From Bromus sterilis (Eukaryota > Streptophyta > Magnoliopsida > Poales > Poaceae), in the NCBI GenBank assembly GCA_950022295.1, contig OX465597.1:191331016-191395015 (forward strand): a stretch of 64,000 bases of DNA, given 5' to 3'. A model generated the notes under the pieces. That model made no database searches and was not told the DNA's origin. It worked only from the letters and a program-made list of their open reading frames with translations. Position numbers and translations under genes: made by a program. Of this stretch, positions 1 to 12,586 are shown in pieces. The stretch's first letter is position 1; each line of letters opens with the position of its first letter.

Positions 1-2519
1 AAACACAACATGCTTTCTACCCTTATCACCAGCAAGCTTGTATCTAGCATTCATTTTCTCAATGTTTTCTTTAGTTAACTCATGCATTTTTAATATCAAT
101 TCAGCACGTTGCTTAGCATCAAAATTAACCTTCTCCGATGATGGAATAGGAAGCAAATCAATAGGTGCACGAGGTAGAAAACCATAAACAATCTCAAAAG
201 GGCACATTTAGTGGTAGAATGAAATGAACGATTATAAGCAAATTCAATATGAGGTAAACATTCTTCCCACATTTTTAAGTTACTCTTTAAAACAGCCCTA
301 AGCATAGTAGACAAAGTCCTATTGACTACTTCAGTTTGTCCATCAGTTTGGGGATGACATGTAGTACTAAAAAGTAGTTTAGTCCCCAACTTAGCCCATA
401 AGCATCTCCAAAAATGGCTAAGAAACTTAGTATCACGATCCGAGACAATAGTATTGGGCACACCATGTAAGCGAATATTCTCTCCAAAGAATAAATCAAC
501 AACATTAGCAGCATCATCGCTTTTATGACATGGTATAAAATGTGCCATCTTAGAAAATCTATCCACGACAACAAATATGCTCTCCCTCCCATTCTTTGTT
601 CAAGGCAGGCCTAAAACAAAGTCCATGGATATGTCCTCCCACGGAACACTAGGTACAGGTAAAGGCATGTATAAACCATGAGGATTGAGTCGTGACTTAG
701 CTTTTTGACATGTAGTGCAGCGAGCAACAAAACGCTCAACATCCCGTCTCATCTTTGGCCAAAAGAAATGTGTAGCAAGTACGTCCTCCGTCTTCTTCAC
801 GCCAAAGTGTCCCATTAATCCTCCTCCATGCGCCTCCTGCAACAACAAAAGACGAATAGAGCTAGCTGGAATGCATAGCTTATTAGAACGGAACACAAAA
901 CCATCATTAAGCACAAACTTGTTCCATGTTCTACCCTCTCTACAATTCTGCAATACATCTTTAAATTCCGCATCATGTACATATTGATCTTTGAGTGTCT
1001 CTAAACCGAATATCTTGAAGTCAAGTTGTGAAAGCATAGTATAACGACGAGACAAAGCATCAGCAATAATATTATCTTTCCCCTTCTTGTGTTTAATGAC
1101 ATAAGGGAAAGTCTCAATAAATTCAACCCACTTAGCATGTCTACGATTAAGTTTTGCTTGGCTTCTTATGTGTTTCAAAGATTCATGATCAGAATGTATA
1201 ACAAATTCTTTGGGCCATAAATAATGTTGCCAAGTTTCTAATGTCCGAACAAGAGCGTATAATTCCTTATCATAAGTAGAATAGTTCAGACTAGGCCCAC
1301 TCAATTTTTCAGAAAAGTATGCGACAGGTTTAGCATCTTGTAATAACACACCTCCCAAACCAATCCCACTTGCATCGCATTCAAGCTCAAAAGTCTTATT
1401 AAAATCAGGAAGTTGGAGCAAAGGAGCATGTGTTAACTTATCTTTCAATACCGTGAAGGCTTCTTCCTGTGCGGTACCCCAAGTAAAAGGCACATCCTTG
1501 CGTGTAAGCTCATTGAGAGGTGCAGCAATGGTGCTGAAATCTCTCACAAAACGCCTATAGAATCCAGCGAGGCCAAGAAAACTCCTCACTTTGTGACGGT
1601 TTTGGGCTGCGGCCAACTCTCAATCGCCTCGATCTTGGCTTTATCAACTTCAATTCCCTGCGGAGTAACAACATAGCCAAGAAACGATACTCGGTCGGTG
1701 CAAAAGGTGCACTTCCCAAGGTTACCAAACAAACGTGCATTACGTAGAGCAATAAAAACAACACGTAAATGATCCAAATGTTCCTCCAAAGATTTGCTAT
1801 AAATCAGTATATCATCAAAATAGACTACCACAAATCGTCCAATGAAAGCACGTAAAACCTCGTTCATTAATCTCATGAAAGTGCTAGGTGCGTTAGTTAA
1901 CCCAAAAGGCATGACTAACCACTCATATAATCCAAACTTAGTTTTAAATGCCGTTTTCCATTCATCCCCTAATTTCATGCGAATTTGATGGTATCCACTA
2001 CGCAAATCAACTTTGGAAAACATGGTAGAGCCACTTAATTCATCAAGCATATCATCTAACCTAGGAATAGGATGACAATAATGAATAGTAATATTATTAA
2101 TGGCTCTACAATCAACACACATACGCCAAGTTCCATCCTTTTTAGGCACTAATATAACAGGAACAGCACAAGGACTAAGGGATTCACGTATGTAACCTTT
2201 GTCGAGTAGCTCTTGTACTTGACGCTGAATCTCCTTCGTCTCCTCCGGATTGGCACGGTATGGCGCACGCTTGGGCAGCGAAGCACCGGGAATTAATTCA
2301 ATCTGATGCTCAATCCCTCGAATAGGTGGTAATCCCGGTGGTACGTCTTGTGGAAAGACGTCAATAAACTCCTGCAAAAGGTCAGTGACAACAGGAGGCA
2401 AAGAAGGAGGCAATTCCTCAAATGAAAACAATGCTTCTTTGCACACAAAAGCATAGCACACATATTGACTAACATCCAAATCCGAAATATCAACCTTAGT
2501 AGCAAGGAAAGTTGGACTA
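1..2519 (-). pseudogene. CRM-clade gypsy pol fragment (RT, RNase H, integrase), broken
   Basis: Minus-strand 3' part of a Ty3/gypsy polyprotein, nearly identical to the intact copies at 21967-27054 and 48477-53558. Reading right to left it holds the end of the protease linker, reverse transcriptase with YFDD, RNase H (ECDAS), the integrase zinc finger (CTTC) and integrase core, and runs off the left edge near the GDLVWLHL region. Breaks seen: a frameshift near 1592, a CGA-to-TGA type stop at about 600 just after the LGLP motif, and a 1-bp loss near 208. It is the left half of the element that continues at 9031-12078. The product would be non-functional. Confidence 0.9.
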
Positions 2520-2520
2520 C

Positions 2521-3332
2521 CGCACAGTAGTACACCGCCACGTTTACCGCCAATCCGAGTCCAGATACACCACCACGTTCCGCCAAGTCGAGTCCATATA
2601 CAGCACCACGACCTACCAATCCGAGTTGAGTTCCATCACCTGTTCGGGTTGTGATCTCTCCGTAGCCAGATTAGTTTTGATTTGATTAGAGTCGGATTTC
2701 ACCAATCTTTTGTCGTACGTAGAAGGAGGTGGTTTCCAAAAAAAAAAAAAAGTCTGGCACGCTTTCCAGAGCAGTTTTTAGGCCAAAAATTTCGTGCCCA
2801 TACGTTCCTTAGGTCCAGAAACTCATTTTGAGACGTTCGCCACCATAGTGATTTTTTCGCACTTTTTCAGCCACCGCAGTCCCGCATCGCAAAAAAAAAA
2901 GAGCAAAAAAAAAAAGAGAAAAAAAAATTCAGAGTGTGCTTCTCAGTTGATTACGTGCCGCGCCGTGCTTTCGTTGGTGTTTTAGGCTCGCGTCTCTAGT
3001 ACGGTCTAGCCTAGGATCAGCACAGTACCGACGTTGAGTGTTTATTCAACTTTGCATCTCTGTTTTGATTACTGTTGAGCTTTGTGCTACCATATTTGTC
3101 AAGCCTACCTACAGCTCCACATATATTCTACTTCGTGCGCTTGACACCTCCTGGCCATCGCTCTACCACATCTCTGAGAGTTTTGACCCGTTGGTTGTAC
3201 ATCACCACCTGCTGCTAGGTAAGAATCGGTAAGAACGAAAGAAAAGCTTGACGGATTTGTGCTTTCCACCACCCCACATCCCATTAGTAGAAGTAGGATC
3301 ATATTTCTGTGTGTTTTCTATTTCTGCTAACC
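2521..3332 (+). other. Untranslated leader of element B (truncated)
   Basis: Homologous to the leaders at 27055-28182 and 32979-34090. It contains the decayed tandem CACGTTCCGCCAA-type repeats, A-rich tracts at about 2738-2750 and 2890-2927, and the conserved stretch leading to the gag ATG at 3333. No coding sequence is recognised. The part that would adjoin the primer-binding site is missing. Confidence 0.75.
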
Positions 3333-6300
3333 ATGCCAGGATCCCATGATGAAGTGGCGCGGGATGCACCCGATTGGGAGAATATGACAAACAAAGCGTT
3401 ACATGATAAATTTGCACAAATGATGTCTGAACAGGTGAATGACATCGAGAACAGATTTACAGAGGCGATTGATGGTGTGGAGAAGATGATCGACACCAAG
3501 CTCGACACCAAGTTTACTGAGTTGCTCGCACGCCTACCTGCACAGCCTGCGGCCGCTCCAGCACAGCCACCGCCACCACGACGTGCTCGACGTATTCTGT
3601 TTCCGGGCAGACAAGCTGCTGGTGCTCCTGCGGCTGCTGCAGTTGCTACTACTGCTGCTGCTTCTGACGTCGGCCAGGACGACAACTACGAGGGTGATTA
3701 CGAGGAGGAGGTGGAATAGGAAGCGGCCTATGAGCAGCCAGCTGGGCGTCCACGTCCCAACATTCGCCACGGTCGACACCAACCACCCCCTCAGGTACGC
3801 GATGATGAACATGTGCCTAAACTTAAATTGAATCTTAAGCCGTTTGAGGGTAGATATATTCCTGATGCTTATCTTACTTGGGAGTTAGAAACTGAACAAC
3901 GCTTTACATGTTTACAATATCCTGAGAATAGACGTGTTACTGCTGCTGTTTGTGAATTCACGGGTTTTGCATCTATTTGGTGGTCTGAACATTGTAGATT
4001 GCATGCTAATAATATTCCAGCTACTTGGGCTGCTTTAAAAGATGCTATGCGTACTCGCTGGGTTCCTCCTTATTATCAACGTGAATTGCTACAAAAATTA
4101 CAGCGTTTGAGACAAGGAAAAAATTCTGTAGAGGAATATTATCAAGAATTACAAACTGGATTGATTAGATGTGGCCTAGTAGAGGATAATGAAGCTATGT
4201 TTGCACGTTTTATAGGTGGCTTAAACAGGGAGATACAAACTATTCTAGAATACAAGGACTATGCTACTATTACTCGTTTGTTTCATCTTGCTTGTAAAGC
4301 TGAACGTGAAGTGCAGGATCGACAGGCCGCTACGAGACCTAAGTTTTCTGCAGGACGAAATACATCATGGACATCGCGTGGACCTTCTACATCCACACGT
4401 CCTGCTGCACCACCATCTACTTCAACCGCTCATTCTTACAGGGAGCCACCAAAACAGCCAGCACCACCATTCAAGGGTGCACAGAGTGGTCCAGCAGCGA
4501 GTTCTTCTTCATCCATGGCTTCCACAGGGCAAACACGAGATCGTGATATTAAATGCCGCAGGTGCCAAGGTGGAGGTCACTTCGCAAAAGACTGTCCCTC
4601 CAAGCGTGTGATGATTATTACGGCGGATGGTGGGTATGAGTCAGCGAGCGACTATGATGAGGAGACTTTAGTTCTCATTGCTCACGAGGAACAGGGTGCC
4701 CATGATGATGCTCATGATATAGAGTATATGGCTCCTGATGATGCAGATCAATATGCTAGTTTGGTTGCTCAACGTGTGTTAAGTGTGCAGGTATCGAAGG
4801 CCGAGCAAAACCAGAGGCATAATTTGTTCCACACAAAAGGAGTGGTGAAAGAACGTTCGGATCGCATCATCATTGACGGAGGGAGTTGCAACAACTTGGC
4901 GAGCATGGAGTTGGTGGAGAAGCTATCTCTCACCACAAGACCACACCCCCATCCGTACTATATTCAGTGGTTTAACAATAGTGGTAAGATTAAGGTAACG
5001 CGTTCTGTTCGTGTGCACTTTAGCATTGCTGCATATGCTGATTATGTTGATTGTGATGTGGTACCCATGCAAGCATGCTCTCTTTTACTTGGTAGACCAT
5101 GGCAATTTGATAGGAATGTTGTACACCATGGTAGGACAAATCAGTTTACTCTGGTTCATCAGGATAAAACTATTGCTTTACTTCCTATGTCTCCTGAACA
5201 AATTGTGAAAGATGATCTTGCTAGAGCTAGTAAAGCTAAACAGGAGAAAAATAAGAGTGAGAATGAGATAGCAGCTAAAGAATTTGAGCAACAACATAAG
5301 ACTAATAGCAAATCTTCTTCTGGTGTTTCCAATGAAATTAAATTGACTAGTCCAACTTTGCTTGCTACTAAGGTTGATATTTCGGATTTGGATGTTCGTC
5401 AATATGTGTGCTATGCTTTTGTGTGCAAAGAAGCTTTGTTTTCATTTGAGGAATTGCCTCCTTCTTTGCCTCCTGTTGTCACTGACCTTTTGCAGGAGTT
5501 TATTGACGTCTTTCCACAAGACGTACCACCGGGATTACCACCTATTCGAGGGATTGAGCATCAGATTGACTTAATTCCCGGTGCTTCGCTGCCCAACCGT
5601 GCGCCATACCGTACCAATCCGGAGGAGACGAAGGAGATTCAGCGTCAAGTACAAGAGCTACTCGACAAAGGTTACATACGTGAATCCCTTAGTCCTTGTG
5701 TTGTTCCTGTTATATTAGTGCCTAAAAAGGATGGAACTTGGCGTATGTGTGTTGATTGTAGAGCCATTAATAATATTACTATTCGTTATCGTCATCCTAT
5801 TCCTAGGTTAGATGATATGCTTGATGAATTAAGTGGCTCTACCATGTTTTCCAAAGTTGATTTGCGTAGTGGATACCATCAAATTCGCATGAAATTAGGG
5901 GATGAATGGAAAACGGCATTTAAAAGTAAGTTTGGATTATATGAGTGGTTAGTCATGCCTTTTGGGTTAACTAATGCACCTAGCACTTTCATGAGATTAA
6001 TGAACGAGGTTTTACGTGCTTTCATTGGACGATTTGTGGTAGTCTATTTTGATGATATACTGATTTATAGCAAATCTTTGGAGGAACATTTGGATCATTT
6101 ACGTGCTGTTTTATTGCTCTACGTAATGCACGTTTGTTTGGTAACCTTGGGAAGTGCACCTTTTGCACCGACCGAGTATCGTTTCTTGGCTATGTTGTTA
6201 CTCCACAGGGAATTGAAGTTGATAAAGCCAAGATCGAGGCGATTGAGAGTTGGCCGCAGCCCAAAACGGTCACACAAGTAAGAAGTTTTCTTGGCCTCGC

Positions 6301-8421
6301 TGGATTCTATAGGCGTTTTGTGAGAGATTTCAGCACCATTGCTGCACCTCTCAATGAGCTTACACGCAAGGATGTGCCTTTTACTTGGGGTACCGCATAG
6401 GAAGAAGCCTTCACGGTATTGAAAGATAAGTTAACACATGCTCCTTTGCTCCAACTTCCTGATTTTAATAAGACTTTTGAGCTTGAATGCGATGCTAGTG
6501 GGATTGGTTTGGGAGGTGTGTTATTACAAGATGCTAAACCTGTTGCATACTTTTCTGAAAAATTGAGTGGGCCTAGTCTGAACTATTCTACTTATGATAA
6601 GGAATTATAAGCTCTTGTTCGGACATTAGAAACTTGGCAACATTATTTATGGCCCAAAGAATTTGTTATACATTCTGATCATGAATCTTTGAAACACATA
6701 AGAAGCCAAGCAAAACTTAATCGTAGACATGCTAAGTGGGTTGAATTTATTGAGACTTTCCCTTATGTCATTAAACACAAGAAGGGGAAAGATAATATTA
6801 TTGCTGATGCTTTGTCTCGTCGTTATACTATGCTTTCACAACTTGACTTCAAGATATTCGGTTTAGAGACAATCAAAGATCAATATGTACATGATGCGGA
6901 ATTTAAAGATGTTTTGCAGAATTGTAGAGAGGGTAGAACATGGAACAAGTTTGTGCTTAATGATGGGTTTGTGTTCCCTTCTAACAAGCTATGCATTCCA
7001 GCTAGCTCTATTCGTCTTTTGTTGTTGCAGGAGGCGCATGCAGGAGGATTAATGGGACATTTTGGCGTGAAGCAAACGGAGGACGTACTTGCTACACATT
7101 TCTTTTGGCCAAAGATGAGACGGGATGTTGAGCGTTTTGTTGCTCGCTGCACTACATGTCAAAAAGCTAAGTCACGACTCAATCCTCATGGTTTATACAT
7201 GCCTTTACCTGTACCTAGTGTTCCGTGGGAGGACATATCCATGGACATTTTTTAGGCTTGCCTCGAACAAACAAGGGGAGGGATAGCATATTTGTTGTCG
7301 TGGATATATTTTCTAAGATGGCACATTTTATACCATGTCATAAAAGCGATGATGCTGCTAATGTTGCTGATTTATTCTTTCGAGAGATTATTCGCTTACA
7401 TGGTGTGCCCAATACTATTGTCTCGGATCGTGATACTAAGTTTCTTAGCCATTTTTGGAGATGCTTATGGGCTAAGTTGGGGACTAAACTACTTTTTAGT
7501 ACTACATGTCATCCCCAAACTGATGGACAAACTGAAGTAGTCAATAGGACTTTGTCTACTATGCTTAGGGCTGTTTTAAAGAGTAACTTGAAAATGTGGG
7601 AAGAATGTTTACCTCATATTGAATTTGCTTATAATCGTTCATTTCATTCTACCACTAAAATGTGCCCTTTTGAGATTGTTTATGGTTTTCTACCTCGTGC
7701 ACCTACTGATTTGCTGCCTCTTCCATCTTCGGAGAAGGTTAATTTTGATGCTAAGCAACGTGCTGAATTGATATTAAAAATGCATGAGTTAACTAAAGAA
7801 AACATTGAGAAAATGAATGCTAGATACAAGCTTGCTGGTGATAAGGGTAGAAAGCATGTTGTGTTTGAACCAGGAGATCTTGTTTGGTTACATCTACGTA
7901 AAGATAGGTTTCCTGATTTGCGCAAGTCTAAGTTAATGCCACGAGCTGATGGTCCCTTTAAGGTTTTACGGAAAATTAATGATAATGCATATAAACTTGA
8001 GCTACCTACAGATTTTGGGGTTAGTCCCACATTTAACATTGCAGATTTGAAACCTTATTTGGGAGAAGATGATGAGCTTCCGTCGAGGACGACTTCCATT
8101 CAAGAAGGGGAGGATGATGAGGACATCTCTACTAATGTTACACCCACATCTTCACCAACTACACATACTGGACCAGTTACTAGAGCACGCGCACGTCAAC
8201 TAAATTATCAGGTACTTTCGTTTCTTGCGAATCCTTCTAATGTTCAGGAACATATGATGCTGCCTAAATTAGATACTTTTGTTTGTCTTATGAATGAAGG
8301 ACCTAGCATGGATAAGAAGGATGGTCATTGGAGCGGGATCAAGCATGGAGAAGGAGGTGTGCGCGCGGGAAAGGACAATGGAGCTTCCAGTGGTGATTTT
8401 CGCACTTTGAGGCCACCATAA
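3333..8421 (+). pseudogene. CRM-clade gag-pol polyprotein, disabled copy (element B)
   Basis: Same frame order as the intact copies: gag, CCHC knuckle (CRRCQGGGHFAKDC), protease (IDGGS), RT (YFDD), RNase H, integrase and the LTR-encoded tail. The start is the ATG of MPGSHDE; upstream codons in the frame begin with GTG and are not supported. Breaks: TAG at 3717-3719 and TAG at 6398-6400, both where intact copies have CAG; a 1-bp loss in a T run near 6111; TAA at 6608-6610 replacing a Tyr codon; and a rearranged stretch near 7243-7255. From 7260 the integrase frame is open to the stop at 8419-8421, which lies 307 bp inside the 3' LTR. Confidence 0.9.
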
Positions 8422-9030
8422 GGCGTGCATGAAGACTTGGACGAGAGACACAAGACGCCACATTAATATTTGCGTCCAAGGGTTATTATAGGTGTTGCGT
8501 CACCTTATTATTGGGCCAGGCCCATGTAATTTCGAAATACACTTAATAGGCTATTTTTTAGAGTCCGTATGTGTGGGGAAACCGAGTTAGGGTTGTTTTC
8601 GGACCCCTCCTCCAAGGGGCCACGAAATTCCCCTCTGGTCCCCCATATATACAGCCCTTAGGGCGTCGTTTAGACTTGGGTTTTAATTAGATTTAAGTTA
8701 GCCATAGCCGCAACTTCGAGCTCTTCGTTTGTGTCATCCGACCAGGCCAAGACCTCATTGGAACCCCAACTTTCGTAATCATTCATCTTATATTCGCAAT
8801 ATCCAGATTGCAATTCTTAGTTCTTGCTTGTTCTTCGATTGCTTGCAGGAATTAGAACTTCGTGGTCAGGTTGATCGTGCATCCGCGGGATCAATAACCT
8901 CTCGGAGTTGGTTTAGCGATCGCTAAGGCGCAACGTCTTCGCACGTTCGTAGTCGGATCGTGAAAGTCACCTCCACCATAATCGATCTCCACCATCTCAT
9001 CGAAACATCGGGACACCTTCGCCTCTATCA
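8115..9030 (+). repeat. 3' LTR of element B (916 bp, LTR type I)
   Basis: Begins TGATGAGGACATC immediately after the purine tract AAGAAGGGGAGGA (8102-8114, the likely polypurine primer, which is also coding) and ends GCCTCTATCA. A TATA-like ATATATA lies at 8645-8651. The polyprotein frame runs into it to 8421. It matches the LTRs of the 47868-54974 element in the diagnostic segments (TAGCCTATTAAGTG, CCTTGGAGGAGGGG), here called type I. Confidence 0.92.
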
Positions 9031-11054
9031 AAAGTTGGACTAGTCAATTTAATTTCATTAGAAACAGCAGAAGAAGATTTGCTATTAGTCTTATGTTGTT
9101 GCTCAAATTCTTTAGCTGCTATCTCATTTTCACTCTTATTTTTCTCCTGTTTAGCTTTACTAGCTCTAGCAAGATCATCTTTCACAATTTGTTCAGGAGA
9201 CATAGGAAGTAAAGCAATAGTTTTATCCTGATGAACCAGAGTAAACTGATTTGTCCTACCATGGTGTACAACATTCCTATCAAATTTCCATGGTCTACCA
9301 AGTAAAAGAGAGCATGCTTGCATGGGTACCACATCACAATCAACATAATCAGCATATGCAGCAATGCTAAAGTGCACACGAACAGAACGCGTTACCTTAA
9401 TCTTACCACTATTGTTAAACCACTGAATATAGTACGGATGGGGGTGTGGTCTTGTGGTGAGAGATAGCTTCTCCACCAACTCCATGCTCGCCAAGTTATT
9501 GCAACTCCCTCCGTCAATGATGATGCGAACCGAACATTCTTTCACCACTCCCTTTGTGTGGAACAAATTATGCCTCTGGTTTTGCTCGGCCTTCGATACC
9601 TGCACACTTAACACACGTTGAGCAACCAAACTAGCATATTGATCTGCATCATCAGGAACCATATACTCTATATCATGAGCATCATCATGGGCACCCTGTT
9701 CCTCGTGAGCAATGAGAACTAAAGTCTCCTCATCATAGTCGCTCGCTGACTCATACCCACCATCCGCCGTAATAATCATCACACGCTTGGAGGGACAGTC
9801 TTTTGCGAAGTGACCTCCACCTTGGCACCTGCGGCATTTAATATCACGATCTCGTGTTTGCCCTGTGGAAGCCATGGATGAAGAAGAACTCGCTGCTGGA
9901 CCACTCTGTGCACCCTTGAATGGTGGCGCTGGCTGTTTTGGTGGCTCCCTGTAAGAATGAGCGGTTGAAGTAGATGGTGGTGCAGCAGGACGTGTGGATG
10001 TAGAAGGTCCACGCGATGTCCATGATGTATTTCGTCCTGCAGAAAAGTTAGGTCTCGTAGCGGCCTGTCGATCCTGCACTTCACGTTCAGCTTTACAAGC
10101 AAGATGAAACAAACGAGTAATAGTAGCATAGTCCTTGTATTCTAGAATAGTTTGTATCTCCCTGTTTAAGCCACCTATAAAACGTGCAAACATAGCTTCA
10201 TTATCCTCTACTAGGCCACATCTAATCAATCCAGTTTGTAATTCTTGATAATATTCCTCTACATAATTTTTTCCTTGTCTCAAACGCTGTAATTTTTGTA
10301 GCAATTCACGTTGATAATAAGGAGGAACCCAGCGAGTACGCATAGCATCTTTTAAAGCAGCCCAAGTAGCTGGAATATTATTAGCATGCAATCTACAATG
10401 TTCAGACCACCAAATAGATGCAAAACCCGTGAATTCACAAACAGCAGCAGTAACACGTCTATTCTCAGGATATTGTAAACATGTAAAGCGTTGTTCAGTT
10501 TCTAACTCCCAAGTAAGATAAGCATCAGGAATATATCTACCCTCAAACGGCTTAAGATTCAATTTAAGTTTAGGCACATGTTCATCATCGCGTACCTGAG
10601 GGGGTGGTTGGTGTCGACCGTGGCGAATGTTGGGACGTGGACGTCCAGCTGGCTGTTCATAGGCCGCTTCTTGTTCCACCTCCTCCTCGTAATCACCCTC
10701 GTAGTTGTCGTCCTGGCCGACGTCAGAGGCAGCAGCAGCAGTAACTGCAGCAGCAGCAGGAGCACCAGCAGCTTGTCCGCCCGGAAACAGAATACGTCGT
10801 GCACGTCGTGGTGGCGGTGGCTGTGCTGGAGCGGCCGCAGGCTGTATAGGTAAGCGTGCGAGCAACTCAGTAAACTTGGCGTCGAGCTTGGTGTCGATCA
10901 TCTTCTCCACACCATCAATCGCCTCTGTAAATCTGTTCTCGATGTCATTCACCTGTTCAGACATCATTTGTGCAAATTTATCATGTAATGCTTTGTTTGT
11001 CATATTCTCCCAATCAGGTGCATCCCGCGCCACTTCATCATGGGATCCTGGCAT
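9031..11054 (-). pseudogene. CRM-clade gag-protease fragment (element A/C)
   Basis: An open frame starts at the ATG of MPGSHDE (11054) and covers the gag domain, a Pro/Ala/Ser-rich linker, the CCHC knuckle and the protease DGGS motif without a stop. It is cut by the insertion at 9030/9031 and ends shortly after inside the inserted LTR at 8997. No frame break lies inside this part. The rest of the protein is at 1-2519, where it is broken. Usual family length is about 1,695 residues; about 675 remain here. Confidence 0.88.
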
Positions 11055-11267
11055 GGTTAGCAGAAATAGAAAACACACAGAAGTATGATCCTACTTCGAC
11101 TAATGGGATGTGGGGTGGTGGAAAGCACAAATCCGTCAAGCTTTTCTTCAGTTCTTACCGATTCTTACCTAGCAGCAGGTGGTGATGTACAACCAACGGG
11201 TCAAAACTCTCGGAGATGTGGTAGAGCGATGGCCAGGAGGTGTCAACCGCACGAAGTAGAATATATG

Positions 11268-12078
11268 AGCGATCGCTAAACCAACTCCGAGAGGTTATTG
11301 ATCCCGCGGATGCACGATCAACCTGACCACGAAGGTCTAATTCCTGCAAGCAATCGAAGAACAAGCAAGAACTAAGAATTGCAATCTGGATATTGCGAAT
11401 ATAAGATGAATGATTAGGAAAGTTGGGGTTCCAATGAGGTCTTGGCCTGGTCGGATGACACAAACGAAGAGCTCGAAGTTGCAGCTATGGCTAACTTAAA
11501 TCTAATTAAAACCCAAGTCTAAACGACGCCCTAAGGGCTGTATATATGGGGGAACAGAGGGGAATTTCTTGGCCCCTTGGAGGAGGGGTCCGGAAACAAC
11601 CCTAACTCGGTTTCCCCACACATACGGACTCTAAAAAAATAGCCTATTAAGTGTATTTCGAAATTACATGGGCCTGGCCCCATAATAAGGTGACGCAGCA
11701 CCTATAATAACCCTTGGACGAAAATATTAATGTGGCGTCTTGTGTCTCTCGTCCAAGTCTTCATGCACGCCTTATGGTGGCCTCAAAGTGCGAAAATCAC
11801 CACTGGAAGCTCCATTGTCCTTTCCCGCGCGCACACCTCCTTCTCCATGCTTGATCCCACTCCAATGACCATCCTTCTTATCCATGCTAGGTCCTTCATT
11901 CATAAGACAAACAAAAGTATATAATTTAGGCAGCATCATATGTTCCTGAACATTAGAAGGATTCGCAAGAAACGAAAGTACCTGATAATTTAGTTGACGT
12001 GCGCGTGCTCTAGTAACTGGTCCAGTATGTGTAGTTGGTGAAGATGTGGGTGTAACATTAGTAGAGATGTCCTCATCA
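11268..12078 (-). repeat. 5' LTR of element A/C, 3' end deleted
   Basis: 811 bp of a 916-bp type I LTR in minus orientation. The LTR 5' end (TGATGAGG, read on the minus strand) is at 12078. The opposite end is joined at AGCGATCGC directly to the leader sequence GAATATATG, so the last 106 bp of the LTR and the primer-binding site are gone. Confidence 0.88.
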
Positions 12079-12586
12079 TGGCCCCTTGGAGGAGGGGTCC
12101 GAAAACAACCCTAACTCGGTTTCCCCACACATACGTACTCTAAAAAATAGCCTATTAAGTGTATTTCGAAATTACATGGGCCTGGCCCAATAATAAGGTG
12201 ACGCAGCACCTATAATAACCCTTGGACGAAAATATTAATGTGGCATCTTGTGTCTCTCGTCCAAGTCTTCATGCACGCCTTATGGTGGCCTCAAAGTGCG
12301 AAAATCACCACTGGAAGCTCCATTGTCCTTTCCCGCGCGCGCACCTCCTTCTCCATGCTTGATCCCGCTCCAATGACCATCCTTCTTATCCATGCTAGGT
12401 CCTTCATTCATAAGACAAACAAAAGTATCTAATTTAGGCAGCATCATATGTTCCTGAACATTAGAAGGATTTGCAAGAAACGAAAGTACCTGATAATTTA
12501 GTTGACGTGCGCGTGCTCTAGTAACTGGTCCAGTATGTGTAGTTGGTGAAGATGTGGGTGTAACATTAGTAGAGATGTCCTCATCA
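12079..12586 (-). repeat. Truncated CRM LTR acting as host of element A/C
   Basis: 508 bp equal to the 5' (U3) part of the same type I LTR, from its TG start at 12586 to position about 408 from the other end. The simplest reading is that element A/C inserted into this LTR, with TGGCC at 12079-12083 as candidate target duplication and the remaining LTR lying left of the window. It keeps the LTR-encoded polyprotein tail open (ends at 12280). Confidence 0.8.

Larger units (their letters stand above)
2521..9030 (+). mobile_element. CRM-clade Ty3/gypsy retrotransposon B, 5' LTR missing
   Basis: Plus-strand element with leader, gag-pol pseudogene and 3' LTR, inserted in opposite orientation into another copy of the same family. 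The left edge starts inside the leader: the 5' LTR, primer site and first part of the leader are absent. The right edge is a normal LTR terminus (CTATCA) at 9030 followed by AAAGTTGGAC of the host gag. The host sequence AAAGTTGGACTA occurs on both sides, about 12 bp rather than the usual 5 bp duplication, so the left junction was probably remodelled by a deletion or repair event. Confidence 0.85.
9031..12078 (-). mobile_element. CRM-clade element A/C, 5' half (split by element B)
   Basis: Minus-strand 5' half of the element whose pol half is at 1-2520. It carries a 5' LTR lacking about 106 bp of its 3' end, a leader shortened to about 213 bp, and the gag-protease frame up to the LTSPT codons, where element B interrupts it. 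The leader-to-LTR junction (11267/11268) has lost the primer site and most of the leader, so the element is dead. Its LTR start at 12078 abuts a second, truncated CRM LTR. Confidence 0.82.

Noticed and set aside
715..987. 90-codon frame opposite the integrase zinc finger, present in several copies
   Set aside because: A reverse-strand shadow of the polyprotein that recurs because the copies are nearly identical.
8729..8926. 65-codon frame recurring in every CRM LTR (for example 19637-19834 and 63434-63631) as a conserved small protein
   Set aside because: It starts at GTG rather than ATG and recurs only because the LTRs are near identical copies; no independent sign of selection.
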